DNA of 64,000 bases from Fluviicola sp. (GTDB lineage: Bacteria; Bacteroidota; Bacteroidia; Flavobacteriales_D; Crocinitomicaceae). Each line of letters starts with the position of its first letter. Within the stretch, counting starts at the first letter, position 1. Below the pieces are notes generated by a model. That model did no database searches and was not told the origin of the DNA. It worked only from the letters and a program-made list of their open reading frames with translations. The position numbers and the translations under genes are program-made. Below are positions 34,672-44,048 of the stretch, piece by piece. The stretch lies in assembly GCA_029866325.1 (NCBI GenBank), contig JARWZO010000010.1, forward strand, positions 62,001-126,000, written 5' to 3'.

Positions 34672-35991
34672 ATGAAAAACAGCTGTTTGCTCCTCACCTT
34701 TCTCGTTGTCGCATTCTGCTCAATTGCTCAATTGCCACAGCGAAAAGCCGGTATGGGCATGCGTAGTGAAATCGGTAACGGAGGAATCATCATTGATTCA
34801 ATTGTGCCGGGAACAACCTTTGCGATAGCCAAACTCAAAAAAGGAGACGTGGTAATGATGATCAACGATCAACCGACTGCTACATTAGATGATTATAGTG
34901 TTATCGTTTCGTCTTTGAGGGCTGGAAGTTCCGTGAAAATCAATTACCTGCGAAAAGGCAAAGAAAAAAACACTGTCGTAAAAGCCATTGCCAAGCCTTT
35001 TGAAACTTCAACCATTGCCGATATTACATACGATTGGGTGAAATTCCGAAACGGTTATTTGCGAACCATAACCCGAAAACCAAAAGGAAAAGACCATGTT
35101 CCTTGCATTTTGCTCATTCCCGGTTACGGTTGCGGAAGCATAGAAAACTACAGTAATAGTTACAACGGAAAGCTCATGAACGAATGGCTGAAAAACGGAT
35201 ATGCCGTAGTTACCATCGAGAAAAGCGGCATGGGTGATAGCGAAGGTTGCGAACCATGCGGAGAAGTTGACCTTAAAACCGATATCGAAAGTTTTGACGC
35301 CGGTTATCGTTTTATGGAAGAACTTTCGTTTGTGGACACATCGCAGCTGTATATCTGGGGACACAGTTTGGGCGGAAGTATCGCTCCGGAAGTTGCCAAA
35401 AATCATCACCCAAAAGGAATCATGGTGTTTGGCTGTGTGTTTCGACCGTGGAGTGAATTTTTGCTCGAAATGCACCGCGTTCAAAAACCTTTGTTGGAAA
35501 ACTTGACGCTAAAGCAAACAGAAGACTTTGTTCGGCAAATTCAAAAAATCTATTACGAACTGTTTGTCTTGAAAAAAACACCGGAACAACTCAACGAAAT
35601 TCCTGAATACAAAGCCTTGGTAGAAAGCGAATTGGGCTACAAACCCGGTAGCAATGATATGTGGGGTCGTCACTGGCGTTTTTGGCAGCAACTTGATTCC
35701 ATCAATTTGGCAGATAGCTGGGGCAAAGTCAATTGTCAGGTCTTGATTTTACATGGCGGTGCCGATTACGAACAATGCAGCTTGGTTGAACCAATGTTAA
35801 TTGAAAAAACGGTGAATGAAGCCCATCCCAATTCTGCTACATGGATTACCATTCCCGATCTGGATCATTTCATGATGAAAAGCCCCGATTGGAAACAAGC
35901 CGTTATCAATTTCAAAGAACAGCAATATACCAAGGGAAATTTCCATTCAGGTATTGCTGATGAAACAGTTAAATGGCTGAAAACCAATTAA
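34672..35991 (+). CDS. PDZ domain-alpha/beta hydrolase fusion, secreted
   Basis: 439 residues from the ATG at 34672, which begins a clean signal peptide (MKNSCLLLTFLVVAFCSIAQ); an ATG at 34645 is also in frame. A PDZ domain occupies about residues 30-110 (GGIIIDSIVPGTTFAIAKL, KKGDVVMMINDQP). The alpha/beta hydrolase follows with oxyanion region LLIPGYGCGS, nucleophile elbow GHSLGGS, late acid Asp in LILHGGADYEQ and His in IPDLDHFM. It is likely a periplasmic or surface esterase/peptidase regulated by its PDZ domain. A 9-base inverted repeat (ACGATTTAA/TTAAATCGT) at 34595-34631 lies just upstream and could be an operator. Confidence 0.85.
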   Translation: MKNSCLLLTFLVVAFCSIAQLPQRKAGMGMRSEIGNGGIIIDSIVPGTTFAIAKLKKGDVVMMINDQPTATLDDYSVIVSSLRAGSSVKINYLRKGKEKNTVVKAIAKPFETSTIADITYDWVKFRNGYLRTITRKPKGKDHVPCILLIPGYGCGSIENYSNSYNGKLMNEWLKNGYAVVTIEKSGMGDSEGCEPCGEVDLKTDIESFDAGYRFMEELSFVDTSQLYIWGHSLGGSIAPEVAKNHHPKGIMVFGCVFRPWSEFLLEMHRVQKPLLENLTLKQTEDFVRQIQKIYYELFVLKKTPEQLNEIPEYKALVESELGYKPGSNDMWGRHWRFWQQLDSINLADSWGKVNCQVLILHGGADYEQCSLVEPMLIEKTVNEAHPNSATWITIPDLDHFMMKSPDWKQAVINFKEQQYTKGNFHSGIADETVKWLKTN

Positions 35992-36006
35992 TAAAACAAA
36001 AACACC

Positions 36007-36441
36007 ATGAAAAAAATCAGTTTATTCATCGCACTTTTTTGGGGAAGTAACCTCATGGCACAAACGGCAGCCGATTCAAGCGGAATCAGAACCGCAGCAA
36101 CAGATTATGTAGAAGGCTTTTTTACGGCAGATACCTCACGGATGAAAAACGGTTTATCCGATGAGTTGGTGAAACGCATCATCGACAACCGCAGCGGCAA
36201 AAGCGTTATCGCTACCATCGGCAGAAAAGAATTGATCGGTTACGTAAATCCGAAGTACAAAATGCCCGACCCCAATCCGGCTGAGCCATTCAAGGCAACC
36301 GTAACCATTTACGACATCAAAAACGGGATTGCACTGGCAAAAGTGACTTCCAACAAAATGCCCGAGTTTTTCGATTATGTTCAGGTCGGAAAACTAAACG
36401 GTGAATGGAAAATCATCAACGTGCTTTGGGCCTTTAGTTAA
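36007..36441 (+). CDS. Secreted NTF2-like / putative lumazine-binding-type protein
   Basis: 144 residues, ATG at 36007, signal peptide ending near residue 19 (WGSNLMAQ). The mature part (IRTAATDYVEGFFTADTS to YVQVGKLNGEWKIINVLW) follows the cone-shaped NTF2 fold, with a C-terminal strand pair typical of the Lumazine_bd_2-like family. Substrate unknown. It follows the PDZ-hydrolase by 15 bases in the same direction, so the two are probably cotranscribed. Confidence 0.75.
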   Translation: MKKISLFIALFWGSNLMAQTAADSSGIRTAATDYVEGFFTADTSRMKNGLSDELVKRIIDNRSGKSVIATIGRKELIGYVNPKYKMPDPNPAEPFKATVTIYDIKNGIALAKVTSNKMPEFFDYVQVGKLNGEWKIINVLWAFS

Positions 36442-36445
36442 ACTT

Positions 36446-36577
36446 TTCACCACAATAGGCACAAAGAAAAAGGATGAATTTGATGTGTTAGTAGAACACA
36501 AAGGAGATTTAGACAGAACGCCTTTGTGGACTTAACATATATAGTTCTTCAAAAATACTTTGTGCCTTTGTGGTGAA
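36446..36577. repeat. Inverted-repeat element, family 3, copy A
   Basis: The left arm 36446-36466 (TTCACCACAATAGGCACAAA...) and right arm 36558-36577 (CTTTGTGCCTTTGTGGTGAA) are inverted with one extra base. The inner ~80 bases resemble the reverse complement of 43866-43958. The right arm supplies a TTTG used in the trpS promoter region. Confidence 0.7.
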
Positions 36578-36599
36578 TGTATTGAAAATTGTACTTTCG
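36567..36599 (+). promoter_or_regulatory. Possible trpS promoter
   Basis: TTTG at 36567-36570 and TACTTTCG at 36592-36599 with 21 bases between; the second is one base off TAnnTTTG. It ends 14 bases before the trpS ATG. The TTTG lies in the inverted-repeat arm. Confidence 0.4.
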
Positions 36600-36613
36600 C
36601 CAAAAAAGAATTC

Positions 36614-37582
36614 ATGGCACGCATACTCACAGGTATTCAAAGTACGGGAACTCCGCATTTGGGAAATTTACTCGGGGCGATTTTACCTGCTATCGAATTG
36701 GCTAAAAACAGCAACAACGATTCGTTTCTGTTTATAGCCGATATGCATTCGTTGACACAAATCAAAGATGGCAACGTTTTACGTCAAAACACCTATTCAA
36801 CTGCTGCGGTGTGGCTTGCTTGCGGACTTGACACAAAAAAAACGGTGTTTTACCGTCAAAGCGACATTCCGGAAGTAACCGAATTGATGTGGTACCTGTT
36901 ATGCTTTTTTCCCGTGCCGCGATTGGAGCTGGCTCACGGATACAAAGACAAAAAAGATCGTTTGAGCGACGTGAATGGTGGGTTGTTTACTTACCCGATC
37001 TTGATGGCTGCGGATATTTTGATGTATGATGCCAATTACGTTCCGGTTGGAAAAGACCAATTGCAGCACATTGAAATGACTCGCGATGTAGCTGAACGTT
37101 TTCATCATTTAAACGGTGAAACCTTTGTTCTTCCTGAAGCGACGATTAATGAAGACACAATGCTTGTTCCCGGAGTTGACGGCGAAAAAATGAGCAAATC
37201 GCGCAACAACTTCATCAATATCTTTCTACCTGAAAAAGAATTAAAAAAACAGGTAATGGCCATTGTCACCGATAGCAAAGGTCTAGAAGATGTGAAAAAT
37301 CCGGATGAATGCAACATTTTTGCCATCTATAAACTGTTGGCAGATAACGACGCCATTCAAATCATGCGCAACAACTATACAGCAGGTGGTTACGGTTACG
37401 GTCATGCAAAATTGGCGTTGTTCGAACTCATTTTAACCAAATTCGAACACGAGCGTTCACACTACAATCATTTGATGAATAACCCGGGTGAAATAGATGC
37501 AGCCTTGCAAATCGGGGCAGAAAAAGCGCGATTGGTTGCAAAAGATGTTTTAAAACGTGTTCGAGAAAAAGTTGGATACTAA
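36614..37582 (+). CDS. trpS: Tryptophan--tRNA ligase
   Basis: 322 residues from the ATG at 36614; a TTG-start extension to 36560 would overlap the repeat and promoter. Class I synthetase: GIQSTGTPHLGNLLGA carries the HIGH equivalent (TPHLGN) and GEKMSKSRNN the KMSKS motif. VGKDQLQHIEMTRDVA is the conserved bridging region. A terminator follows at 37683. Confidence 0.97.
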   Translation: MARILTGIQSTGTPHLGNLLGAILPAIELAKNSNNDSFLFIADMHSLTQIKDGNVLRQNTYSTAAVWLACGLDTKKTVFYRQSDIPEVTELMWYLLCFFPVPRLELAHGYKDKKDRLSDVNGGLFTYPILMAADILMYDANYVPVGKDQLQHIEMTRDVAERFHHLNGETFVLPEATINEDTMLVPGVDGEKMSKSRNNFINIFLPEKELKKQVMAIVTDSKGLEDVKNPDECNIFAIYKLLADNDAIQIMRNNYTAGGYGYGHAKLALFELILTKFEHERSHYNHLMNNPGEIDAALQIGAEKARLVAKDVLKRVREKVGY

Positions 37583-37682
37583 AAAATTTTCAACAACTAT
37601 TTACCGTTAAATAGAAAATATGTATATTTGAATCAACTTATGTTACACCAACATAAACTACTCTTATTAAACCAACAATGTT

Positions 37683-37708
37683 AAAGCTCCTCCTCCAAGG
37701 AGCTTTTT
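37683..37708 (+). terminator. Rho-independent terminator of trpS
   Basis: AAAGCTCCT and AGGAGCTTT form a perfect 9-base stem with a 6-base loop and a T run. It also shows that the next gene does not start at 37678. Confidence 0.85.
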
Positions 37709-37753
37709 CACTTCTTATAAAACGTTATAGGTGTTATCGTACCAATGATTTAT

Positions 37754-37761
37754 TATATTTG
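37754..37761 (+). promoter_or_regulatory. -7 box of the substrate-binding lipoprotein
   Basis: TATATTTG (perfect TAnnTTTG) ends 27 bases before the ATG at 37789. Confidence 0.6.
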
Positions 37762-37788
37762 TTCCGCGACAAGAAAACTCTTCTCCTT

Positions 37789-39498
37789 ATGTTAAAACAC
37801 ATCATTATCTGTGCTACTGCTTTGGTCACGATCGCCTCGTGCTCCGATTCGGGTACTGATCTCTCCGATTTAAAGGCGGTTGGCGGCAAGCGCTATGGTG
37901 GTGAATTTCGATTCATGTCACCGGAAAAGGTGTCGGGATTGTTGCCGATTCAAGCCGTAGATATTTATACCCAACGCATTACTTCTCAGTTGTTTGATCA
38001 GTTATTGCGACTCGATCCTACCGGTAAAAACGTTGTTCCATCATTGGCGGAAAGTTATACCGTTTCAAACGATGCAACCACATTTACGTTCAAAATCAGA
38101 AAAGGCGTTTTCTTTCACGATGATGATTGTTTTGGCGGCGAAGGACGTGAATTAACGGCAGAAGACATTAAATTCACGCTGGATATGGCTTGCAGCGGTC
38201 TTTCTGAAAATGAAGTAAGCTGGTTGCTGGTTGATCGTATCAAAGGCGGACGTGATTTTTACAATGCCACCAAAAAATCGTTCAAAGAAGGTGGTGTTTC
38301 CGGAATTAAAGTAACCAATAAAAATACATTGGTAATTACATTATCCGAACCATTTGCAAGTTTCGATAAAGTATTGACTTATGGCGGTTTCGGTGTTTTT
38401 CCGAAAGAAGCTTATGATGAATACGGAAAAGACCTGAAAAATCATCCCGTTGGTTCAGGTCCGTTTAAACTCAAAGAAATGACGGCTTCCAAAATTGAAT
38501 TGGAACGCAACCCTCGCTATTGGAGAAAAGACGAATTTGGCAATCAACTACCGTTTTTGGCAGCAATTACCATGACTTACGCTACCGACAAACGCAGTGA
38601 ATTAATGGCTTTCCGTAATCAGAAAATTGATTTGGTACTTGAAATTCCCGCAGATGACGTAGAAAACGTTTTGGGTTCCTTACAAGAAGCTCAGGCAGGT
38701 AAAACGGTAAAACACAAGGTAGATTCCAAACAATCGCTTTCGGTATCGTTCTTCGGGCTTTCACATACCAATCCTACTTTTCAGGACAAACGCGTGCGTC
38801 AGGCGCTAAACATGGCCGTAGATCGTGAGATGATCGTAAATATGACTTTGAAAGGCGAAGGTTATCCGCTGCTCAATGGTATTATTCCAAGTAGCGATTT
38901 CTACCCGTCTAATCAAGTAAAAGGCTTTCAATTTAACGTAGCGAAAGCGCAAAGTTTGCTAGCCGAAGCAGGATATCCACGAGGTGCTAATTTTCCGGAA
39001 TTGACCATTTATGTAAACGGTAAAAAGGATTCTGACAGACACCGCCTTGCGAAAGGTTTTGCCGATCAAATGAAAACAAACCTCAATATTAATCTGAAGA
39101 TAAAATTGTGCAACATCGACGAACGCAACAAAGCCGTAAGTAGTGGAAAAGCTGCTATTTGGGTAAGCGGTTGGATTGCAGATTATCCGGATGCGGAAAG
39201 CTTCTTGAGCTTGTTTTACGGCGGAAACATCAAAGCAAATTCAAAGTTTGTGAATCCGTTTAAATACAAAAGCGAAGCCTTTGACAAATTGTACAGTCAG
39301 GCCGCCAGTGAATCAAACGAACAAAAACGCCAGAAACTACTTGTAGCTTGCGACCAAATGGTGATTGACGACGCAGTAGTAATTCCGATGATTACAGATG
39401 ATTTTATTACGATGATCAACTCTCGTATTCGCGATTTTGAAACCAATTCGTTGGAAGTCTTAGATTTTTCTTCTATTTTTATAAAGGAACCAAAGTAG
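37789..39498 (+). CDS. ABC transporter substrate-binding lipoprotein (SBP_bac_5, peptide type)
   Basis: 569 residues from the ATG at 37789 (MLKHIIICATALVTIASC is a lipoprotein signal, lipobox Cys18). The longer frame from 37678 spans a terminator and promoter. Family 5 features: FDQLLRLDPTGKNVVPSLAE, FKIRKGVFFHDDDCF, HPVGSGPFKL and VRQALNMAVDREMIV. It binds peptides, nickel or other oligomers outside the inner membrane. No permease or ATPase gene is adjacent, so partners lie elsewhere or the protein is a stand-alone binding or chaperone protein. Confidence 0.9.
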   Translation: MLKHIIICATALVTIASCSDSGTDLSDLKAVGGKRYGGEFRFMSPEKVSGLLPIQAVDIYTQRITSQLFDQLLRLDPTGKNVVPSLAESYTVSNDATTFTFKIRKGVFFHDDDCFGGEGRELTAEDIKFTLDMACSGLSENEVSWLLVDRIKGGRDFYNATKKSFKEGGVSGIKVTNKNTLVITLSEPFASFDKVLTYGGFGVFPKEAYDEYGKDLKNHPVGSGPFKLKEMTASKIELERNPRYWRKDEFGNQLPFLAAITMTYATDKRSELMAFRNQKIDLVLEIPADDVENVLGSLQEAQAGKTVKHKVDSKQSLSVSFFGLSHTNPTFQDKRVRQALNMAVDREMIVNMTLKGEGYPLLNGIIPSSDFYPSNQVKGFQFNVAKAQSLLAEAGYPRGANFPELTIYVNGKKDSDRHRLAKGFADQMKTNLNINLKIKLCNIDERNKAVSSGKAAIWVSGWIADYPDAESFLSLFYGGNIKANSKFVNPFKYKSEAFDKLYSQAASESNEQKRQKLLVACDQMVIDDAVVIPMITDDFITMINSRIRDFETNSLEVLDFSSIFIKEPK

Positions 39499-39552
39499 GT
39501 TCAAAAACAGATGTTAAACTTTTAATTGGCTCTCAGCTTGCTGCTGTGTTTT

Positions 39553-39580
39553 GTGGGGTCGCTATTAATCGCTACCCCAC
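39553..39580. terminator. Stem-loop after the substrate-binding gene
   Basis: GTGGGGT and ACCCCAC form a perfect 7-base stem with a 14-base loop, 55 bases after the stop. No T run follows, so intrinsic termination is doubtful. Confidence 0.35.
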
Positions 39581-39790
39581 TTGTATTAAATCCAGCCAGA
39601 AATCATCACAAAACCACAACATTCCCATAACACCATCCGGCAAACCAACGCTTATTTTTGAACACAGCAATTGAGTTTTCTTTACCCGATGGCACAATGG
39701 TTCAGCCCATTGTGCCCGTGCGGGTAATTTGTTGCGTCTCGGATAGATAAAATGCTTAAAACTGAACAGAATAAAGTGCATTTTTGTAGA

Positions 39791-41833
39791 ATGGACTACA
39801 TTAATAATCGCGAATTAAGTTGGTTGTCGTTTAACGAACGTGTGCTACAGGAGGCATTGGATGAAAATGTTCCATTGGTAGAACGCATGCGTTTCTTGGG
39901 CATCTACTCCAACAACATGGATGAGTTTTACCGAGTCCGTGTAGCCAACATCAAGCGTTTGATTTCATTGCAAAACAAAAAAGTTGATGGATTCAAGGGA
40001 ACCCCACAAGATCTCTACGATGAAATTAGAACCGTTGTTATCAAACAGCAACGCTTGTTCGAAAATGCTTACGAGCAAATCATCAAACTGTTTGAAAAAG
40101 ACTCGATCCATCACCTCGATGAAAATTCAGTCGACGAAGAACAGCGCAAAGAACTCACCGAATACTTTCGCAAAGAGATTCTACATGATGTAGTGCCGAT
40201 CATTTTAGATCGAAAAAACGCTTTTCCACGGTTGCGCGACAAAGCCATTTACCTTGCCATTCGCATGCAATGGGATCAAAAACGAAAAGTGCGTTACGCT
40301 TTGTTGGAGATTCCGTCTTCAATTCCCCGCTTTTACTCGTTAAAAAAAGGAGCCAAAAAAGGAATCATCTTATTGGATGATATCGTTCGACTTAATCTGG
40401 ATGAATTGTTTCCGATTTTCACCTTTGATACCATTGAAGCATTTACATTTAAGTTCACACGCGATGCCGAACTGAACCTCGATGACGATGTATCGATGTC
40501 ATTCATTGAAAAGATGGAAAAGAGCATCAAACAGCGTAAAAAGGGCGAACCGGTGCGTATGGTGTACGATCACCGCATGCCGGAAGATTTACTAGAACTT
40601 CTTTTGCGCAATCTCAACCTGAAAAGTGGTATAAATTCCATCGCAGGAGGAAAATACCACAACTTCAAGGACTTTATGCGATTCCCGGATTTTGGGAAGT
40701 CCGAATTCCTTTTTCCGAAACAAACAGCCTGCACGCATCCTGATCTTGAGGGACATCGAAGCATCATCAAGCAAATCATTCGCAAAGATATTTTACTTCA
40801 TTTCCCTTATCAAAAGTTTGATTATGTGGTGGATTTGCTGCGCGAAGCTGCCATCGACCCGAAAGTAGAATCCATTAAAATCAATGTTTATCGCGTGGCC
40901 AGCCGTTCGCAGGTCATGAACGCATTGATCAATGCAGTAAGTAACGGCAAGGAAGTAACGGTTGTATTGGAATTACAAGCCCGCTTTGATGAAGAAAACA
41001 ACCTGTATTGGGCCGACCGCTTGAAAGATTATGGTGCCAAAGTTTTGTATGGATACGAAGGATTAAAAATCCATTCCAAATTGCTGCAAATTCGTCGTGT
41101 TTCCGAGAAAAAGGAACAATTGATTACGTATGTAGGCACAGGAAATTTCAACGAACGATCTGCTGAAATCTACACCGACTTGGGTCTTTTGACCGTTGAC
41201 AGACGCATTGCCCTAGAAGTACAACATGTATTTCAAATGATGGAACAATCGTTGCACCACCATACGTTTCGTTATTTATCGGTTTCTCCGGTTAACTCAC
41301 GTCGCAAACTGCTCGGACTGATTCAAAACGAAATCAAATTCGCCCAGAAAGGATTGCCTGCTAAAATTCAGCTGAAAAACAATAATCTGGTCGATAATAA
41401 ACTGATTGAGAAATTGTACGAGGCTTCCAACGCTGGTGTAAAAATAGAATTGATTATTAGAGGTGTCTGCTGCCTGGTTCCGAAAGTGAAAGGAAAAAGC
41501 ATGAACATCGAAGCTATCAGTATTGTGGATCGTTATCTGGAACATGCGCGGATGATGATTTTTGCCAATGGTGGTGAGCCGTTGTATTACATCAGTTCAG
41601 CCGATTGGATGGAACGAAACCTGGATAAACGAATCGAAGTGGGAACACCGATTTTTGATACCGATTTACAGCAGGAACTGGCTGCCATTTTCCAAATGCA
41701 ATGGAATGATTCTGTGAAGGCGCGCATTCTTGATAAAACGCAGCGAAACAACTACAAACAGGTCTCAGGGCCTCCGTTTCAGTCGCAGCAAGAGCTGTGG
41801 AAGTATTACACGGCAAAAAGCAAGGAAGATTAG
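39791..41833 (+). CDS. ppk: Polyphosphate kinase 1
   Basis: 680 residues from the ATG at 39791 (MDYINNRELSWLSFNERVLQ, the conserved PPK1 N-terminus); the frame extends to a start at 39752 with no conservation. It reversibly polymerises the terminal phosphate of ATP into polyphosphate. The catalytic half has VVLELQARFDEENN, the autophosphorylated-His region LKIHSKLLQIRR, TYVGTGNFNERSAEIYTD and the second site DRYLEHARMMIF. The whole normal length is present. It may act against the Ppx/GppA phosphatase at 9953. Confidence 0.96.
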   Translation: MDYINNRELSWLSFNERVLQEALDENVPLVERMRFLGIYSNNMDEFYRVRVANIKRLISLQNKKVDGFKGTPQDLYDEIRTVVIKQQRLFENAYEQIIKLFEKDSIHHLDENSVDEEQRKELTEYFRKEILHDVVPIILDRKNAFPRLRDKAIYLAIRMQWDQKRKVRYALLEIPSSIPRFYSLKKGAKKGIILLDDIVRLNLDELFPIFTFDTIEAFTFKFTRDAELNLDDDVSMSFIEKMEKSIKQRKKGEPVRMVYDHRMPEDLLELLLRNLNLKSGINSIAGGKYHNFKDFMRFPDFGKSEFLFPKQTACTHPDLEGHRSIIKQIIRKDILLHFPYQKFDYVVDLLREAAIDPKVESIKINVYRVASRSQVMNALINAVSNGKEVTVVLELQARFDEENNLYWADRLKDYGAKVLYGYEGLKIHSKLLQIRRVSEKKEQLITYVGTGNFNERSAEIYTDLGLLTVDRRIALEVQHVFQMMEQSLHHHTFRYLSVSPVNSRRKLLGLIQNEIKFAQKGLPAKIQLKNNNLVDNKLIEKLYEASNAGVKIELIIRGVCCLVPKVKGKSMNIEAISIVDRYLEHARMMIFANGGEPLYYISSADWMERNLDKRIEVGTPIFDTDLQQELAAIFQMQWNDSVKARILDKTQRNNYKQVSGPPFQSQQELWKYYTAKSKED

Positions 41834-41868
41834 CGGCAATCGTTTTCTTTATACAAAAAGTAAGATAG

Positions 41869-43779
41869 CTAGTCGTCTCTTCGGCGAGATTCAGCCATTT
41901 CACGGGTAATCAGCGGTAAAAAGATTTCCACTTGCACTCCACCCGAGTTACGCTCGCGAATAAGGTAGCTGGCGCTTGTTTTGTTCATCTTATTGAGCAA
42001 GTAGAATCGATCTTTGATAATTTCAGAAGCACGCGCTGAGGAAACCGATTTTAGACCTTTTCCATTGTCATCAATGCGAATGTGAAGTTCGTTTTGTTGC
42101 TGTTTGAACGCAATGGTAATTTGCCCATCATGATCGAGGTTTTTAAATCCTTGTTCGATGGTACTTTCAATAAACGGTTGCAAAATCATAGTTGGCAAAC
42201 ACACATCCGATTGATTGATGTGATCGTCGATCTCAAAATTGAACGTAAATCGCTGTTTTAAACGATCGCGTTGCAATTCCATGTAATAGGTCAGGAAATC
42301 GATCTCTTTATCTAAGGTTAGAAAATCGTCGTGCGAGCTATCGAGCGTTTGTTTCATCAACTTGGTAAACGAAGCCAGTTTTTTCGCAATTGCCGCATTA
42401 GTAGGATCATCAACCGCCATTTTCTGGAGATTATTCAAAGCTTTGTAGATAAAATCAGGATTGATTCGCGCACGTTGCAGGCGTTGTTCTACTTCCAAAC
42501 GTTTTTGCTTTTGTCGAATGTTTTTCTGACGGAAAATGATAAAAATATAGCACAGCAATAGGGCCGAAATCACAATTCCTACCGTGATGAGTTTTGAGCG
42601 CAGGTTTCCAATTTCGCGTTGTTTGGTCAACAATTTACGGTCTTGTTCGTATTCCGAATCGCTTTTCGCTTTTCGCACCCGATGGTACTTATCTTCCAGA
42701 TCGCTGTTGTAGCTGGAAAGTTGATCGTTTTTAATTTTGAGAATACTGTCACGCATCAACGCCAAATCTTCATATACAGTGAGCGCACGCTCGTATTCTC
42801 CGTTTAGTTTCGAGCAATTGTAAAGCAGTTCCAACGCATTTTTCAGCTTGTAAGGATTGCCAACTTGCTTGGCGTAAGTCAGACTCGAATCGGCGCAGGA
42901 GTATGCTTTCTCGTACTTTTTGAGTTCCAGGTAAATATCAGCCATATCCGAATAAATACCTAAACGTTCGCTGGCATGTATTTCGGGCAAGGTAAAATAA
43001 AGGGCGCTATCGAGGTAAATGAGTGCTTTTCGGTAATTTTTTTCGTGGTATTGTTTGTCTTCCAACAAGTTATACCCACGAATAAATCCTTCAGGATACT
43101 TGATAAGACGTGCCAGTTCAATTCCGAAAGTGGCCATGTGTTCGGCAGAATCCAGTAATGCGACATCATTGGTTACCTGAAACTGGTAATAATAGCGGGC
43201 CGATAAATTGTAAAGCGATTCTACTTTGTTTTGACCGTTGGGCAATACCATTACCAGCGGATGCGCCTGTTTTAAAGCTGTTCGGGCACGGTCCTCCTGG
43301 TTGAGTTTGGATTGAGCGTTTGAAAGTGAAAGCAACACATGTGCCTCTAGGGTTTTGTTATCCTGACGTGCCAGTAATTTCGATGCTTTGTTGTAATGTT
43401 CGATTGCGCTTTCATACAAACCGTTACGCAAGAAATAATCTCCGTAACTGATCGTGTTTTCGAGGTAATTAATGCTTTTGCAATGGATGCTGTCGAGCAT
43501 AAATTTTTCACGATCCAAGAGAATCTTTGCCCATTCGTAATTTCCTGAGCGGAGTGCATGGACGGCTTTCAGGTGAACGGCATACGATTTACAAACGGTG
43601 TTTTTGCTCTTTTCAAAGACTTTACTTTCCTTGAGCAGTTGTATTTCCTTGTACTCGGTAACCGCATCAAAATCGCGTCGTTTCACAAAATCCTCTACCA
43701 ACTGGCAATCGCATTTCTTCTGACCGAAAGAAACAGGTGCAGTTGCAAGAAAGAACAAACCGATTAACGCAATCTTCAT
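41869..43779 (-). CDS. TPR-containing LytS-type kinase with degenerate catalytic core
   Basis: 636 residues, ATG at 43779 with a signal peptide (ALIGLFFLATAPVSFGQ). Several TPR-like helical repeats (residues ~60-370) form the periplasmic sensor. A coiled coil (from DLEDKYHRVRKAKSDSEYEQ) leads to one transmembrane helix (ITVGIVISALLLCYIFIIF) and the LytS-like kinase domain. The acceptor motif reads INPDFIYKALNN with Asp at 442 where the phosphorylated His should be, and the N-box reads LQPFIESTIEQG, losing the usual Asn and His. Only the G-box DDNGKGLK is kept. It is therefore probably a pseudokinase or partner of another kinase. No LytTR regulator adjacent. Confidence 0.85.
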   Translation of the reverse strand: MKIALIGLFFLATAPVSFGQKKCDCQLVEDFVKRRDFDAVTEYKEIQLLKESKVFEKSKNTVCKSYAVHLKAVHALRSGNYEWAKILLDREKFMLDSIHCKSINYLENTISYGDYFLRNGLYESAIEHYNKASKLLARQDNKTLEAHVLLSLSNAQSKLNQEDRARTALKQAHPLVMVLPNGQNKVESLYNLSARYYYQFQVTNDVALLDSAEHMATFGIELARLIKYPEGFIRGYNLLEDKQYHEKNYRKALIYLDSALYFTLPEIHASERLGIYSDMADIYLELKKYEKAYSCADSSLTYAKQVGNPYKLKNALELLYNCSKLNGEYERALTVYEDLALMRDSILKIKNDQLSSYNSDLEDKYHRVRKAKSDSEYEQDRKLLTKQREIGNLRSKLITVGIVISALLLCYIFIIFRQKNIRQKQKRLEVEQRLQRARINPDFIYKALNNLQKMAVDDPTNAAIAKKLASFTKLMKQTLDSSHDDFLTLDKEIDFLTYYMELQRDRLKQRFTFNFEIDDHINQSDVCLPTMILQPFIESTIEQGFKNLDHDGQITIAFKQQQNELHIRIDDNGKGLKSVSSARASEIIKDRFYLLNKMNKTSASYLIRERNSGGVQVEIFLPLITREMAESRRRDD

Positions 43780-43797
43780 GGGTGTCAAAAATCCACT

Positions 43798-43805
43798 CAA
43801 AGTTA
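43798..43805 (-). promoter_or_regulatory. -7 box of the TPR-kinase gene
   Basis: The minus strand reads TAACTTTG, a perfect TAnnTTTG, 19-26 bases before the ATG at 43779. It supports the start at 43779. Confidence 0.6.
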
Positions 43806-43865
43806 GGTAAAATCTACAGTAAAATGCTATTCAACTCAAAGCCACAACGTTTTTTTGAAGGATAG

Positions 43866-43958
43866 ACGTATTAAGGTCACAAAGGTCTTCTGCCTTAATC
43901 TACTTTGTGTTCTTCTAACCCGTCTAATTGTCCATTTTCTTTGTGGCTTTGTGGTGAA
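43866..43958 (-). repeat. Inverted-repeat element, family 3, copy B (reverse orientation)
   Basis: Read on the minus strand it begins TTCACCACAAAGCCACAAAG and then follows the same order of words as 36446-36540, including GTTAGAAGAACACAAAG and CCTTTGTGACCTTAA (compare GTTAGTAGAACACAAAG and CCTTTGTGGACTTAA). Similarity is clear by eye over ~95 bases. Confidence 0.65.
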
Positions 43959-43971
43959 AAATCTCCAAACC

Positions 43972-44004
43972 AAAAAGAGACACTACTTGTGGTAGTATCT
44001 CTTT
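43972..44004 (-). terminator. Terminator after the beta-barrel protein gene
   Basis: AGAGACACTAC pairs with GTAGTATCTCT (one mismatch) around a short loop. On the minus strand the stem is followed by TTTTTGG. It is 45 bases after the stop of the gene at 44049. Confidence 0.8.
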
Positions 44005-44048
44005 CCTGACTGTTTTTACTTATGCTACGAAATCAGCCAACCTAAGCG

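Noticed and set aside
37678-37788. N-terminal extension of the substrate-binding protein
   Set aside because: Contains the trpS terminator and the gene's own -7 box; the lipoprotein signal begins at 37789.
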